This document shows positions 34,061 to 43,315 of a stretch of DNA of 57,124 nucleotides, piece after piece; the stretch's first letter is position 1, and every line of letters starts with the position of its first letter. Below the pieces are notes generated by a model. The model saw only the letters and a program-made list of their open reading frames with translations. It searched no databases and was not told the DNA's origin. The stretch comes from Bacteroidota bacterium. Lineage in GTDB: Bacteria > Bacteroidota > Bacteroidia > 2-12-FULL-35-15. Both the position numbers and the translations under genes were made by a program. The DNA lies in the NCBI GenBank assembly GCA_017303895.1, contig JAFLBF010000003.1, positions 245,694 through 302,817 of the forward strand, in the 5' to 3' direction.

Positions 34061-34843
34061 ATGAAAAAAATAATTTCTTCTTTTATTGCTTGTGTCGCTT
34101 TTGCAGGTTCTGCATTAGCCGGAAGTATTGTAGTAGAAGGGAAGTATCAGGACAAAAATTTATATATCCAGAATGGTTATTCCGGAAATGGAGTAGGTTT
34201 TTGTACGTATGAGGTGATCATTAATGGTAAAGTTTCTACCGATGAAGTAAATTCTAGTGCCTTTGAGATTGATTTCACAGCATTTCAAATCAAGCCGGGA
34301 ACTCCAGTTACCGTTGAGATCAAGCATAAAGACGATTGCAGCCCAAAGGTGTTAAATCCAGAGGCCTTAAAACCTAAAGCTACTTTTGAAGTAGTAAATA
34401 TCAATATTGATAAAAATGGATTATTGACTTGGTCAACAAAAAAAGAAATGGGTTCATTGCCATATGTTGTTGAACAATTCCGATGGAACAAATGGATCCC
34501 TGTTGGAGAAGTAAAAGGCTCAGGTTCAATGGAAAGTAATACCTACTCTTTCCAAACTACAGCTCATAGCGGAGAGAACAAATTTAGAGTGAAACAAGTT
34601 GGTTTTGGTGGCGTTTCTAAATCTTCAGAGAGCGTGGTATATATTTCTACTATTAGCCAACCTTCTTATACTAAAAACGCTACCAATATCTCTTTCTCAG
34701 GCGAAACTCTTTATGAGGTATTTGATGTTTACGGTAATGTTGTAAAACGCGGATTTGGCAACACTTTAGATATTGCAACACTTAAAAAAGGAGACTATTA
34801 CCTTTGCTATGATAATATCATGGCAGATTTTAAAAAGAAGTAA
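34061..34843 (+). CDS. Secreted protein with a possible T9SS type-A-like tail
   Basis: A 260-residue protein, signal peptide MKKIISSFIACVAFAGSALA. The middle is beta-rich, with fibronectin-III-like features (YVVEQFRWNKWIPVGEV, then ENKFRVKQVG). The last 55 residues, from about ISFSGETLYEVFDVYGN through TLKKGDYYLCYDN, resemble the T9SS type-A C-terminal domain (strand, YGN turn, KKGxYYL strand), although the tail ends in FKKK. It has a very strong promoter and its own terminator inside the convergent NUDIX gene, whose coding region it overlaps by 14 bases. Function unknown. Confidence 0.75.
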   Translation: MKKIISSFIACVAFAGSALAGSIVVEGKYQDKNLYIQNGYSGNGVGFCTYEVIINGKVSTDEVNSSAFEIDFTAFQIKPGTPVTVEIKHKDDCSPKVLNPEALKPKATFEVVNINIDKNGLLTWSTKKEMGSLPYVVEQFRWNKWIPVGEVKGSGSMESNTYSFQTTAHSGENKFRVKQVGFGGVSKSSESVVYISTISQPSYTKNATNISFSGETLYEVFDVYGNVVKRGFGNTLDIATLKKGDYYLCYDNIMADFKKK

Positions 34844-35465
34844 TCTTCTTTATAATAGCATTTAGCTCGCTTATCATCATAGCGGTTGCTCCCCATACAG
34901 TAAAACCCTCTATTTCATAATAGGGGGTTTTTATTTTGTAGCCATTGCTGTGTTCAATACTTTTTATTCCCTTTATATTTTCTTTGTTCAGGTTGAAAAG
35001 GTCAGTATGTATGATCTTACTTACCTCATAATTGTTGGGGATCAAATCATTCAGCTCCTCTATAAATCCAATGAAAGGGCTTACCATAAAATTACTAGGT
35101 GCAATGTATAGATCGGTCAAATTACCGATGATCTGAATATTGCCCGTGTCGATGCCAATTTCCTCATTCGCCTCTCTTAAGGCTGTATTCGAAAGTGTTT
35201 GATCAGCGTCTTCGAATTTTCCTCCGGGAAATGCAATTTGCCCACCATGTACTCCTTCATAATTAGGTCGTTGAATGAGTATCGTATTTATAGAGTTACC
35301 ACTAGGGTAAAGTACAATCAATACAGCGCTCTTTCTAGCAGCATGAATTTTATCAGAAAAGTCGCTGAGCCTTTTTCGGCTCATGGGAGCCATTTGATAT
35401 TGCGCTTCTTCGCCAGGTAATTGAAGTAGCTGTGTTTTTAACTGTTCTATAAAAGTTGTATTCAT
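34830..35465 (-). CDS. NUDIX hydrolase, CoA pyrophosphatase type
   Basis: A 211-residue cytoplasmic enzyme. GGQIAFPGGK followed by the NUDIX box core REANEEIGI (Arg97 to Ile105) matches the NudL/UPF0035 group, whose members split CoA and its derivatives. The Glu residues at 98, 101 and 102 supply the metal site. The conserved GGQxAFPGG segment just before the box separates it from other NUDIX hydrolases. Its 3' end overlaps the convergent secreted-protein gene by 14 bases and contains that gene's terminator. Confidence 0.9.
   Translation of the reverse strand: MNTTFIEQLKTQLLQLPGEEAQYQMAPMSRKRLSDFSDKIHAARKSAVLIVLYPSGNSINTILIQRPNYEGVHGGQIAFPGGKFEDADQTLSNTALREANEEIGIDTGNIQIIGNLTDLYIAPSNFMVSPFIGFIEELNDLIPNNYEVSKIIHTDLFNLNKENIKGIKSIEHSNGYKIKTPYYEIEGFTVWGATAMMISELNAIIKKITSF
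34902..34935 (+). terminator. Terminator embedded in the convergent NUDIX gene
   Basis: A 13-bp stem with one G-T pair (AAAACCCTCTATT, 34902-34914, with AATAGGGGGTTTT, 34919-34931) and a 4-nt loop, followed by more T on the plus strand. It lies 59 bases after the stop of the 34061 gene, inside the antisense 3' part of the NUDIX coding region. Confidence 0.75.
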
Positions 35466-35561
35466 TCTGCTACAAATATCCTAAAATGTATGCTTTCTTC
35501 TCTTCATCGTAACAATTTAGTTCTTAACTCCGTAACACTACCCAATTAAAACCACATCCCC

Positions 35562-35732
35562 ATGAATTCAGAACAATTACAAGAAATGGTTCAGTGGCTC
35601 AATCAACAGATAGCGCATTTGAATGATGCTATAAAAGAAGCGCATCAAACAAATAACCTAGGGAGGGAAGTGCAGTATGAGGGCATGAGAGATGCCTTTA
35701 TGCGTTGCTTGAATAAGTTGAATAATGTTTGA
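35562..35732 (+). CDS. Small helical protein (56 residues)
   Basis: An ATG at 35562 opens a 56-codon frame ending in TGA at 35730-35732. The protein is polar and strongly helical, begins MNSEQLQEMVQWLNQQIAHL, continues with AIKEAHQTNN and ends RDAFMRCLNKLNNV, with a heptad-like spacing of hydrophobics that suggests a coiled coil. It ends 3 bases before the convergent M23 gene. No family recognised and no clear promoter. Composition and the absence of rare codons suggest a real gene, but this is not certain. Confidence 0.5.
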   Translation: MNSEQLQEMVQWLNQQIAHLNDAIKEAHQTNNLGREVQYEGMRDAFMRCLNKLNNV

Positions 35733-35735
35733 ATC

Positions 35736-36764
35736 CTATTGAAAAACTGTTACCGTTTGCCCAACCTTTAAACGGACACGCCCCGTTGTGAATCCGTTCA
35801 TCTGTTTAATAGAAGCAGTTGTTGTGCCATAACGTTTCGCGATCTCAAAGATCGTATCTCCCTTTTCTACTGTGTGTTGCTTCGAATTGCTTGGATAAGC
35901 AGCCAGGCCCCATTTCGATTTCTTGATAGTGATCTGATCACATAGAAGCTTCTGTTCCTTTAATGAGATAATATATTTTGGATTTACAGGAACACCCTTG
36001 AATCGTACTTCAAAATGTAAGTGGGAACCTGTTGAATGTCCTGTACTTCCTCCTAATCCAATTAATTGTCCTGCCGTAACAATATCTCCCGGTTTTACTT
36101 TGATTTTCCAAAGGTGAGCATATACTGTTTCCAATCCATTGTAGTGACGAATGATGACCACATTGCCAAATCCTCCAAATCGTTTAGCAAAGCGAACCAT
36201 TCCATTGAAGGCTGCTGAAACTTTATCTCCTTTGTTGAGGTCAATGTCAATTCCATTGTGCTGCGCACTGTCTCGCCATCCAAAGGTGGAGGTGATAGGG
36301 CCATTAAACGGGTGGAAATAATCGCCTCGTTCAGCACCATTTAATGTGAGTGTTACGGAAGTATCACCTTTTAGTTTTAGCATGTCAACTTCAGGAAACA
36401 ATTTATTGATCTCCCAACTGGCATAGATATCTGCTGCAGGGAATTTTGTTTTGTCAAATTCAACAGGCGACTTCGGTGTGCTATTTAGCTTTGCAACCGC
36501 CATATTTATTTCATTTAACAAGTCTTGAGGAATACTATCCAATTCAAGTAAAAAATCAACAAGTAAATTGAGCTGTTCTTTACTCATACTTTGTATAATA
36601 CTGTTTTGCTTTACAATTGAATTGCTCTGAAAAGAAACGGTGTCTTCCGGGCCTCCCGGGAGATAATTGACAACGTTTGCTTGAAGAGGAGAATGGAATA
36701 ATATGCTCATGATAAATACCATGAGATACAAAATAGTTGTTTTATGTATGTAATTCCTTGACAC
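35736..36764 (-). CDS. M23 peptidase (LytM-type) with C-terminal LysM domain
   Basis: Exported peptidoglycan hydrolase or regulator of 342 residues. Signal peptide about 1-29; helical region 50-95; M23 domain about 150-262 with all zinc/catalytic residues present: His169 and Asp173 in QHNGIDID, His217 in YAHLWK, and His248/His250 in SHLHFE. The LysM domain (296-342; HTVEKGDTIFEIAKRYG) binds glycan strands. The intact site suggests an active endopeptidase acting on wall cross-links during growth or division. Confidence 0.93.
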   Translation of the reverse strand: MSRNYIHKTTILYLMVFIMSILFHSPLQANVVNYLPGGPEDTVSFQSNSIVKQNSIIQSMSKEQLNLLVDFLLELDSIPQDLLNEINMAVAKLNSTPKSPVEFDKTKFPAADIYASWEINKLFPEVDMLKLKGDTSVTLTLNGAERGDYFHPFNGPITSTFGWRDSAQHNGIDIDLNKGDKVSAAFNGMVRFAKRFGGFGNVVIIRHYNGLETVYAHLWKIKVKPGDIVTAGQLIGLGGSTGHSTGSHLHFEVRFKGVPVNPKYIISLKEQKLLCDQITIKKSKWGLAAYPSNSKQHTVEKGDTIFEIAKRYGTTTASIKQMNGFTTGRVRLKVGQTVTVFQ

Positions 36765-36841
36765 TCTTATTTTTGAGAGGAGCTAAATTAAAAAAAAACC
36801 TTAAAAAAGCAAATTTTGGCTAAAACGCTGTTTTTCTAAAA

Positions 36842-36864
36842 AATAGTTAATAAAATTTACTATT
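36842..36864. promoter_or_regulatory. Dyad operator of the marR-RND operon
   Basis: AATAGTTAA (36842-36850) and TTTACTATT (36856-36864) are complementary at 8 of 9 positions around a 5-base spacer. The site sits just upstream of the -7 box (36877-36884), where the -33 element would be. MarR-type dimers typically bind such dyads at their own promoter; that this MarR does so is inferred. Confidence 0.5.
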
Positions 36865-36876
36865 AATAATTATAAC

Positions 36877-36884
36877 TATATTTG
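36877..36884 (+). promoter_or_regulatory. -7 box (TATATTTG) of the marR-RND operon
   Basis: Full match to TAnnTTTG, 13 bases before the MarR ATG. The -33 region carries the dyad and no TTTG. Confidence 0.5.
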
Positions 36885-36897
36885 TGCTTTCAATTCT

Positions 36898-37377
36898 ATG
36901 GCAGAGAAGATAAAAAAACAATGTGAACTTTTACCTCTGGGGGCGTCAATGGCTATTGTTACCAAGTACTATTACGGTGCATTGAGTAAAATGCTGGAGC
37001 AGATCGATCTGGAGAGGCATTATACCACTTTAATGTTGATACACACTACTAAAGAAAAGTGTACTCAGCAGTATCTTTCCGATATGTTGCATGTAGATAA
37101 AGTGTACATGGTGCACATACTGGATTATCTTAATAAAAAGGGCTTAATAAGCCGTATGACCAACCCTTCTGATAGAAGAGAACATTTGATCACACTTACA
37201 GCAAAAGGGAAAAAAATGATCCCGAAGATAGAAGAGGCTATTCACGAACTCAATTGCACGGCATTGGAAGGTGTAAGTAAAGCCGCTCAAAAAGATTTTT
37301 GGACAACGGTAGAAACCATTATGAATAATTTAAAACATCTTCCGGTAAATACGGTCGATATTAAAATAAAACGATAA
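36898..37377 (+). CDS. MarR-family transcriptional regulator
   Basis: A 159-residue winged-helix repressor. The recognition region (about 55-85; CTQQYLSDMLHVDKVYMVHI) is followed by the wing with the signature NPSDRREHLITLTAKGKK (about 94-111). It lies 3 bases before the RND adaptor gene and is the first gene of that operon, so it probably represses the pump and itself until a ligand binds. A dyad at the promoter supports autoregulation. Confidence 0.92.
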   Translation: MAEKIKKQCELLPLGASMAIVTKYYYGALSKMLEQIDLERHYTTLMLIHTTKEKCTQQYLSDMLHVDKVYMVHILDYLNKKGLISRMTNPSDRREHLITLTAKGKKMIPKIEEAIHELNCTALEGVSKAAQKDFWTTVETIMNNLKHLPVNTVDIKIKR

Positions 37378-37380
37378 AAG

Positions 37381-38436
37381 ATGAAAGTGAAGAATATTGT
37401 AATTATAGTAGTTCTGATTGGAGCTCTTTTGGGAGCAAAGTTTTTGTTCTTCCCATCAGAAGATCCTGCTCTACAAGGGAAAAAAATGCAGGGAACTCCT
37501 AGTAATGTAACAGCCTATGTTTTAAAGGCAGAAAAATTAAATAATGATGTGTATGCTACAGGTACTGTTCTTGCAAATGAAGAGGTGATCCTTCAGCCGG
37601 AATTGTCGGGAAAGATCATTCAATTGAATTTTCGTGAGGGGGAAGCTGTAAAAAAAGGACAATTACTTGTTAAAATAAACGATGCTGATCTGCAGGCGAA
37701 TTATAAAAAGCTGGATTTGCAATTGTCGCTGGCCGAAGAAAAATTAAAAAGACAAAAACAATTACTTTCTATAAGCGGTATCAGTCAGGAAGAATATGAT
37801 ATAGCACAAAATCAATTCAATGTTATTAAAGCTGATCTAGATTTTGTAGCAGCACAAATAGCAAAAACAGAAGTAAAGGCTCCATTTGATGGTGTGATCG
37901 GTTTGAAGAATGTGTCTGAAGGTGCTTATGTCAGTCCTACTACTAATATCGCAAGTATCCAACAGCTCGATCCTGTAAAGATCGATTTTTCAGTAGCTGA
38001 ACGCTATTCTTCATCAGTTAAAAAAGGTGACAAAGTTCTTTTTTCTGTGGAAGGAGTAGCTGAACTAGAAGGTCTTGTTTATGCTGTTGATCCGAAGATC
38101 GATATTGCTACACGCACTATTCAAGTACGTGCTATCTGCAAAAATTCAAAAAATGCTATTTATCCGGGTGCCTTTGCCAGAGTTAAATTGCTGTTGAATG
38201 ATATTGATTCAGCTTTGATGATCCCTACTGAGGCTGTTATTCCTGATCTAAAAGGAAAAAAGGTATACCGTATTAAAAACAATACTGTGGAGCCGGCTAA
38301 AGTCATTACCGGGTTGAGAAATGATTCACGTGTTCAAATTATAGAAGGATTAGAAAATGGTGATACCATCGTTGTGAGAGGGATCATGCAGTTGAAACCG
38401 GGTGCAGCAGTTAAAATCACAGAAATCAAAAAATAG
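37381..38436 (+). CDS. RND efflux adaptor protein (AcrA/MexA type)
   Basis: Periplasmic membrane-fusion protein of 351 residues. It has an N-terminal membrane anchor (residues 5-25) and no lipobox, a biotinyl-lipoyl-like domain (LQPELSGKIIQLNFREGEAV and the later AKTEVKAPFDGVIGLKNVSE half), a helical hairpin about 105-150, and beta-barrel and membrane-proximal domains (IPTEAVIPDLKGKKVYRI). It links the inner-membrane pump to the TolC-type channel encoded next in the operon. Gaps to its neighbours are 3 and 5 bases. Confidence 0.93.
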   Translation: MKVKNIVIIVVLIGALLGAKFLFFPSEDPALQGKKMQGTPSNVTAYVLKAEKLNNDVYATGTVLANEEVILQPELSGKIIQLNFREGEAVKKGQLLVKINDADLQANYKKLDLQLSLAEEKLKRQKQLLSISGISQEEYDIAQNQFNVIKADLDFVAAQIAKTEVKAPFDGVIGLKNVSEGAYVSPTTNIASIQQLDPVKIDFSVAERYSSSVKKGDKVLFSVEGVAELEGLVYAVDPKIDIATRTIQVRAICKNSKNAIYPGAFARVKLLLNDIDSALMIPTEAVIPDLKGKKVYRIKNNTVEPAKVITGLRNDSRVQIIEGLENGDTIVVRGIMQLKPGAAVKITEIKK

Positions 38437-38441
38437 ACAGT

Positions 38442-41400
38442 ATGAATATTTCATCAGTTAGCATTAACCGTCCGGTTCTGGCAATTGTAATGTCTATTAT
38501 AATTGTTCTGTTTGGCGCCATTGGGTACAATTATCTGGGTGTAAGGGAGTATCCTTCCATCGATCCACCTATCATTACCGTAAAAACAAACTATTCGGGA
38601 GCGAATGCCGATGTAATTGAATCACAGATCACCGAGCCACTTGAAAAAGCATTGAATGGTATTGAAGGAGTACGAACCATTTCTTCTTCCAGCAATCAGG
38701 GTTCAAGTACCATTACCGTTGAGTTTAATTTGGATGCGAATATTGAAGCCGCTGCGAATGATGTTCGTGATAAAGTATCGCAAGCGGTTCGTCAGCTTCC
38801 TCAGGATATTGACGGATTACCAACAGTCACAAAATCCGATGCAAACTCGGATGCTATTCTTTCTATGACCGTACAAAGTGATTCAAAAAATCACTTGGAA
38901 TTAAGTGCCTATGCTGAGAATGTGATCGCAGAGCGTTTGCAAACCATCTCCGGTGTAAGTAATATTCAAATATGGGGGCAAAAGCGATATGCGATGCGTC
39001 TTTGGATGAATCCGGATAAACTGGCGGCTTTCGGACTAACACCATTAGATGTAAAACAAGCACTCGATAAAGAAAATGTAGAATTGCCATCGGGTAAAGT
39101 AGCAGGAAATACTACTGAGTTAACAGTAAAAACACTTGGACGTTTTTCGAATGAAGATGATTTTAATAATATGATCATTCGTGCTGATGGAGATAAAGTG
39201 ATCCGCTTTCGTGATATCGGATCTGCTGTATTGGGTCCTGAAAATGAGGAAACCATTTTGCGTCAAAGCGGAGTGCCAATGATCGGTTTGGCAGTGGTGC
39301 CACAACCCGGAGCGAACTACATAGCTATTGCCGATGAGTTCTATAAACGACTGGAACAAATTAAAAATGATCTGCCAAAAGATTTTAAAATTGATATCGC
39401 ACTCGATAATACGAAATTTGTAAAGCGCTCCATTCTGGAAGTAAAGGAAACCTTAATTATTGCCATTGTATTGGTAGTGTTGATCATTTATCTTTTCTTC
39501 AGAGATTGGCTTGTCGCCTTCCGCCCACTTATTGATATTCCAGTATCCTTGATCGGAGCGTTTTTTATCATGTACCTCATGGGTTATTCGATCAATGTTC
39601 TCACTCTCTTAGCGATCGTTCTTGCAACAGGCTTGGTAGTGGATGATGGTATCGTAGTGACTGAGAATATTTATAAAAAAATAGAAGGAGGAATGAATCC
39701 TATTGAGGCCGCACATAAAGGTTCTAAAGAGATCTTTTTTGCTGTAATTTCTACATCGATCACATTGGCTGCTGTATTTATGCCTGTGATATTTTTAGAA
39801 GGATTTGTGGGTAGGTTGTTCCGCGAATTTGGTGTGGTGATAGCCGGTGCTGTTATTATTTCGGCATTCGTTTCTCTTACACTTACTCCGATGTTGAACG
39901 CATATATGGTTCGTAAGGAACATAAAAAAAGCCGGTTTTATGAAATGACTGAACCTTTCTTTGTGAAGCTGGTAAACTCTTATGATAACTCCCTTGCCAA
40001 CTTTATGAAAAAACGCTGGCTCGCATTTGTTATCGTTTTGGCGAGTACCGGTCTGATATTTTATATAGGTGGCTCTCTTCAATCGGAATTAGCACCATTG
40101 GAAGATAGAAGTTGGTTCCGTGTTTCTGTTACGGCTCCGGAAGGTGCATCTTACGAATACACCGATGATTTCGTGTTAAAACTCACGGATCTGATCAATG
40201 ATTCTATTCCTGAAAAACGTGTTTGTTTGACCGTTACATCTCCCGGTTTCACCGGCTCGGGTGCCGTAAATACGGCTTTTATCCGTTTGGCATTGACTGA
40301 GCCTGATCAACGAAAAAGAACACAGCAGCAAATTGCAGATTATATTGCTAAAACCACCAAAGCATTTCCGGATGCAAAAACTTTTCCTATTCAGGAGCAA
40401 ACAATTTCTTCTGGTGGGTCGAGAAGTGGCTTGCCTGTCCAGTTTGTATTGCAAGCGCCCAATTTCCAGAAGCTAAAAGAAAAATTGCCACTTTTTTTAG
40501 AAGAAGCAAATAAAAGCAAAGTGTTTCAAACGGTGGATGTGAATCTGAAATTCAATAAGCCTGAACTTAGCATCATCATTGATCGTGAAAAAGCAAAATC
40601 AATTGGCGTATCAGTTAGTGATATTGCTCAAACGTTGCAATTAGCTTTGAGTGGACAACGATTCAGCTATTTTAACATGGATGGGAAACAGTACCAGGTG
40701 ATCGGGCAATACGAAAGGGCTAAACGAGATGAACCGTTGGATATACGATCGATGTATGTTAAAAATAATAAAGGTGAAATGATCCAGATGGATAATATTG
40801 TTTCGATTGAAGAACAAAGTAATCCTCCTCAATTATATCATTATAACCGTTATCAATCGGCTACTGTTTCAGCCGGATTAGCTCCCGGTAAGACAATTGG
40901 TGATGGAATAAAGGAGATGGAAGCTATTGCCGACAAGGTGCTGGACGATTCATTCTCAACAGCCCTTACCGGTCCTTCCCGTGATTTTGCAGAAAGTTCT
41001 TCGAATGTATTGTTTGCATTTCTTTTAGCATTGGTGATCATCTATCTGGTATTGGCTGCGCAGTTTGAGAGTTTTATTGATCCATTTACGATTATGCTTA
41101 CGGTTCCATTGGCTTTGTGTGGAGCACTATTATCACTTTGGTATTTTAATCAGACATTAAATATCTTCAGTCAGATCGGTATTATTATGTTGATCGGACT
41201 GGTAACCAAGAATGGTATTCTGATCGTTGAGTTTGCGAATCAGTTGAAAGAACAAGGAAAAACGGTGAGAGAAGCTATTCAGGAAGCAGCAGCAGCCCGT
41301 CTCCGTCCAATTCTCATGACAAGCATTGCTACAGCACTTGGAGCTATGCCGATAGCTTTAGCGTTAGGTGCAGGAGCAAAAAGCCGTATGGCAATGGGTA

Positions 41401-41495
41401 TCGTAATTGTGGGTGGAGTTTTATTTTCGCTGGTACTAACGCTTTATGTTATCCCTGCAATTTATTCTTATTTTTCAAAAGAGCATAAAAAATGA
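38442..41495 (+). CDS. RND multidrug efflux transporter (AcrB/HAE1 type)
   Basis: A 1017-residue, 12-helix proton-driven exporter. It starts with NISSVSINRPVLAIVMSIII, the classic HAE1 beginning. The TM4 proton-relay aspartate pair is visible in LATGLVVDDGIVVTENIY, and the TM10 lysine in LIGLVTKNGILIVEFANQL. The two large periplasmic loops (about 35-330 and 550-855) contain porter and docking domains. Substrates cannot be predicted, but HAE1 pumps export drugs, detergents or dyes. Its stop overlaps the TolC-type gene by 4 bases (ATGA). Confidence 0.96.
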   Translation: MNISSVSINRPVLAIVMSIIIVLFGAIGYNYLGVREYPSIDPPIITVKTNYSGANADVIESQITEPLEKALNGIEGVRTISSSSNQGSSTITVEFNLDANIEAAANDVRDKVSQAVRQLPQDIDGLPTVTKSDANSDAILSMTVQSDSKNHLELSAYAENVIAERLQTISGVSNIQIWGQKRYAMRLWMNPDKLAAFGLTPLDVKQALDKENVELPSGKVAGNTTELTVKTLGRFSNEDDFNNMIIRADGDKVIRFRDIGSAVLGPENEETILRQSGVPMIGLAVVPQPGANYIAIADEFYKRLEQIKNDLPKDFKIDIALDNTKFVKRSILEVKETLIIAIVLVVLIIYLFFRDWLVAFRPLIDIPVSLIGAFFIMYLMGYSINVLTLLAIVLATGLVVDDGIVVTENIYKKIEGGMNPIEAAHKGSKEIFFAVISTSITLAAVFMPVIFLEGFVGRLFREFGVVIAGAVIISAFVSLTLTPMLNAYMVRKEHKKSRFYEMTEPFFVKLVNSYDNSLANFMKKRWLAFVIVLASTGLIFYIGGSLQSELAPLEDRSWFRVSVTAPEGASYEYTDDFVLKLTDLINDSIPEKRVCLTVTSPGFTGSGAVNTAFIRLALTEPDQRKRTQQQIADYIAKTTKAFPDAKTFPIQEQTISSGGSRSGLPVQFVLQAPNFQKLKEKLPLFLEEANKSKVFQTVDVNLKFNKPELSIIIDREKAKSIGVSVSDIAQTLQLALSGQRFSYFNMDGKQYQVIGQYERAKRDEPLDIRSMYVKNNKGEMIQMDNIVSIEEQSNPPQLYHYNRYQSATVSAGLAPGKTIGDGIKEMEAIADKVLDDSFSTALTGPSRDFAESSSNVLFAFLLALVIIYLVLAAQFESFIDPFTIMLTVPLALCGALLSLWYFNQTLNIFSQIGIIMLIGLVTKNGILIVEFANQLKEQGKTVREAIQEAAAARLRPILMTSIATALGAMPIALALGAGAKSRMAMGIVIVGGVLFSLVLTLYVIPAIYSYFSKEHKK

Positions 41496-42805
41496 GTTCA
41501 TTAAAAATATATTTCATATTCATCTTTATTCTGTTGTTTGCAGCAGAAGATATTCATTCGCAAGAAAAATTGACCCTTCAACAAGCCATTGAAGCTGCCC
41601 TCAAAAATAATCTCGATATATTGATCGAAAAGAATAATGCTGAGGTGGCAGCCAATTCAAATACCATTGGCAATGCAGGTATGCTGCCCCGTATCGATCT
41701 TCAGGCTTCTACTAATTTTGGTAACAATGCTACTAAGCAGGAGTTCTCAAGCGGTTTGGTGGTTGATAAAACCGGGGTTCAATCCACTAATCTGAATTCG
41801 GGGGTGTATTTAACATGGACATTGTTTGATGGATTGAAAATGTTTGCAAGTTATAAGCGTTTGCAGGAGTTGGAAGTAATGGGACAATTATCTTCTAAGA
41901 TACAAATTGAGAATACCGTTTCTCAATTGATCATTACTTATTATGATGTGGTGCGCCAAAAACAATTGCTCAAAGGCTTAGAGGAAAATTTATCAATTTC
42001 AGAAGAACGTCTAAAAATTGCACAGAAAAAATTTGACATCGGTTCCGGTTCCAAGCTAGAAGTGCTGCAAGCGAAAGTAGATAAGAATGCACAAATATCA
42101 GGCTTGTTTCGTCAACGCACGATTTTATCAGAGCTAAAGGCCAATTTAAATCAATTGATGGCTCGTAGTGCTGATGTTGAATTTGATGTAGAAGAGGAGA
42201 TCTCCAACGAATTCAAATTGAAATACGAAGAAATGAAGAGTAGTATGGAAAAAAATAATTCGTCACTTCAATTACTAAAATCAAATATTGCAGTGAATGA
42301 TCAGTTGATACGTGAATCACGCTCTCAATTATTTCCGAAATTAAATTTTAATGCGAATTATTTATTTACCCGTTCTCAAAATCAGGCTGGTTTTGCCCTG
42401 TTGAATCAGAATTTAGGATTAAACCTGGGATTTACTGCCAGCTGGACCATTTTTAATGGATTCAATACCAACACACAGATAAAGAATGCCCGTTTGCAAA
42501 TAGAGAATGCCAGTTATGAGTACAATAACTCCAAACAGTTGTTGAATTTACAATTACATTTATTATTTAAACGGTATCAGGATGATGCAAAACTGTTAGA
42601 GCTGGAAGAAGAGAATACCAAATTGGCAAAAGAAGCTGTGGATATTGCCTTGGAACGTTTCCGGATCGGTTCCAGCAACTCCATCGAATTAAAAGAGATC
42701 CAAAGAAGCTATGAGGAAGCACTCACCCGTTTGGCACAAGCTCGTTACAATGCAAAAGTTTCTGAAGTTCAATTGATGAAATTGAATGGTGAGATCGTGA
42801 AGTAG
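41492..42805 (+). CDS. TolC-family outer-membrane efflux channel
   Basis: A 437-residue channel with a signal peptide (about 1-22) and the two-fold OEP pattern: LTLQQAIEAALKNNLDILI at the start of repeat 1, then long helices with SKLEVLQAKVDKNAQ, and the second half with FNGFNTNTQIKNARLQIENA and SIELKEIQRSYEEALTRLAQ. It completes a four-gene MarR-adaptor-pump-channel operon. It ends one base before the convergent DUF1801 gene. Confidence 0.94.
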   Translation: MSSLKIYFIFIFILLFAAEDIHSQEKLTLQQAIEAALKNNLDILIEKNNAEVAANSNTIGNAGMLPRIDLQASTNFGNNATKQEFSSGLVVDKTGVQSTNLNSGVYLTWTLFDGLKMFASYKRLQELEVMGQLSSKIQIENTVSQLIITYYDVVRQKQLLKGLEENLSISEERLKIAQKKFDIGSGSKLEVLQAKVDKNAQISGLFRQRTILSELKANLNQLMARSADVEFDVEEEISNEFKLKYEEMKSSMEKNNSSLQLLKSNIAVNDQLIRESRSQLFPKLNFNANYLFTRSQNQAGFALLNQNLGLNLGFTASWTIFNGFNTNTQIKNARLQIENASYEYNNSKQLLNLQLHLLFKRYQDDAKLLELEEENTKLAKEAVDIALERFRIGSSNSIELKEIQRSYEEALTRLAQARYNAKVSEVQLMKLNGEIVK

Positions 42806-42806
42806 A

Positions 42807-43214
42807 TTATTTTTTCTTTTTGAAAGAAGCATCAATTTCCTTTGCTTCAAATAAAAATGTTTTTACAATATCCACATCAATTTCTTTGATCGACATAAAA
42901 TCTTTTGTCCGGATCTGTTTTCTATTCTCTTTATCGAGATAGTTTATTTCATCTTTGAGTAAATAACCTTGAGTAAATCCAAGACGAACTCCTTCTGATT
43001 TTACATTTCCCCATGTAATACTACTTGGCCATATAAAACAGATCTTCTTATTAATACTATAATAGGGTACATTATAAGATAAACTCTCCTTGCAGTTAGG
43101 AATACAATCAAAAATTATCTTGCGGAGATATTTCACAAGTTCTAACTCCTTCTCGGGAATAAACTCCCAGAACTCCTCAATACTCTTGAAGTTGACGTTT
43201 TGCATGTTTGCCAT
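42807..43214 (-). CDS. DUF1801 (YdhG-like) protein
   Basis: A 135-residue cytoplasmic protein with the DUF1801 pattern: helix PEKELELVKYLRKIIFDCIP, then ESLSYNVPYYSINKKICFIW, a strand-rich middle with VRLGFTQGYLL, and a basic helical end (KKKK). The family folds like a small iron-chaperone/YdhG domain; no reaction is known. ATGs at 43214 and 43205 are both possible starts. It is single, convergent with the efflux operon and divergent from the A2M gene. Confidence 0.82.
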   Translation of the reverse strand: MANMQNVNFKSIEEFWEFIPEKELELVKYLRKIIFDCIPNCKESLSYNVPYYSINKKICFIWPSSITWGNVKSEGVRLGFTQGYLLKDEINYLDKENRKQIRTKDFMSIKEIDVDIVKTFLFEAKEIDASFKKKK

Positions 43215-43315
43215 TTCAGTTTAAATATAAAAAAAATTTCCAGTCTTTATGGAATCTTAAAATCGGCTGCATCTTCTTATCAGAATCACGAAAAAATCAT
43301 TAAAAACTTAATATT

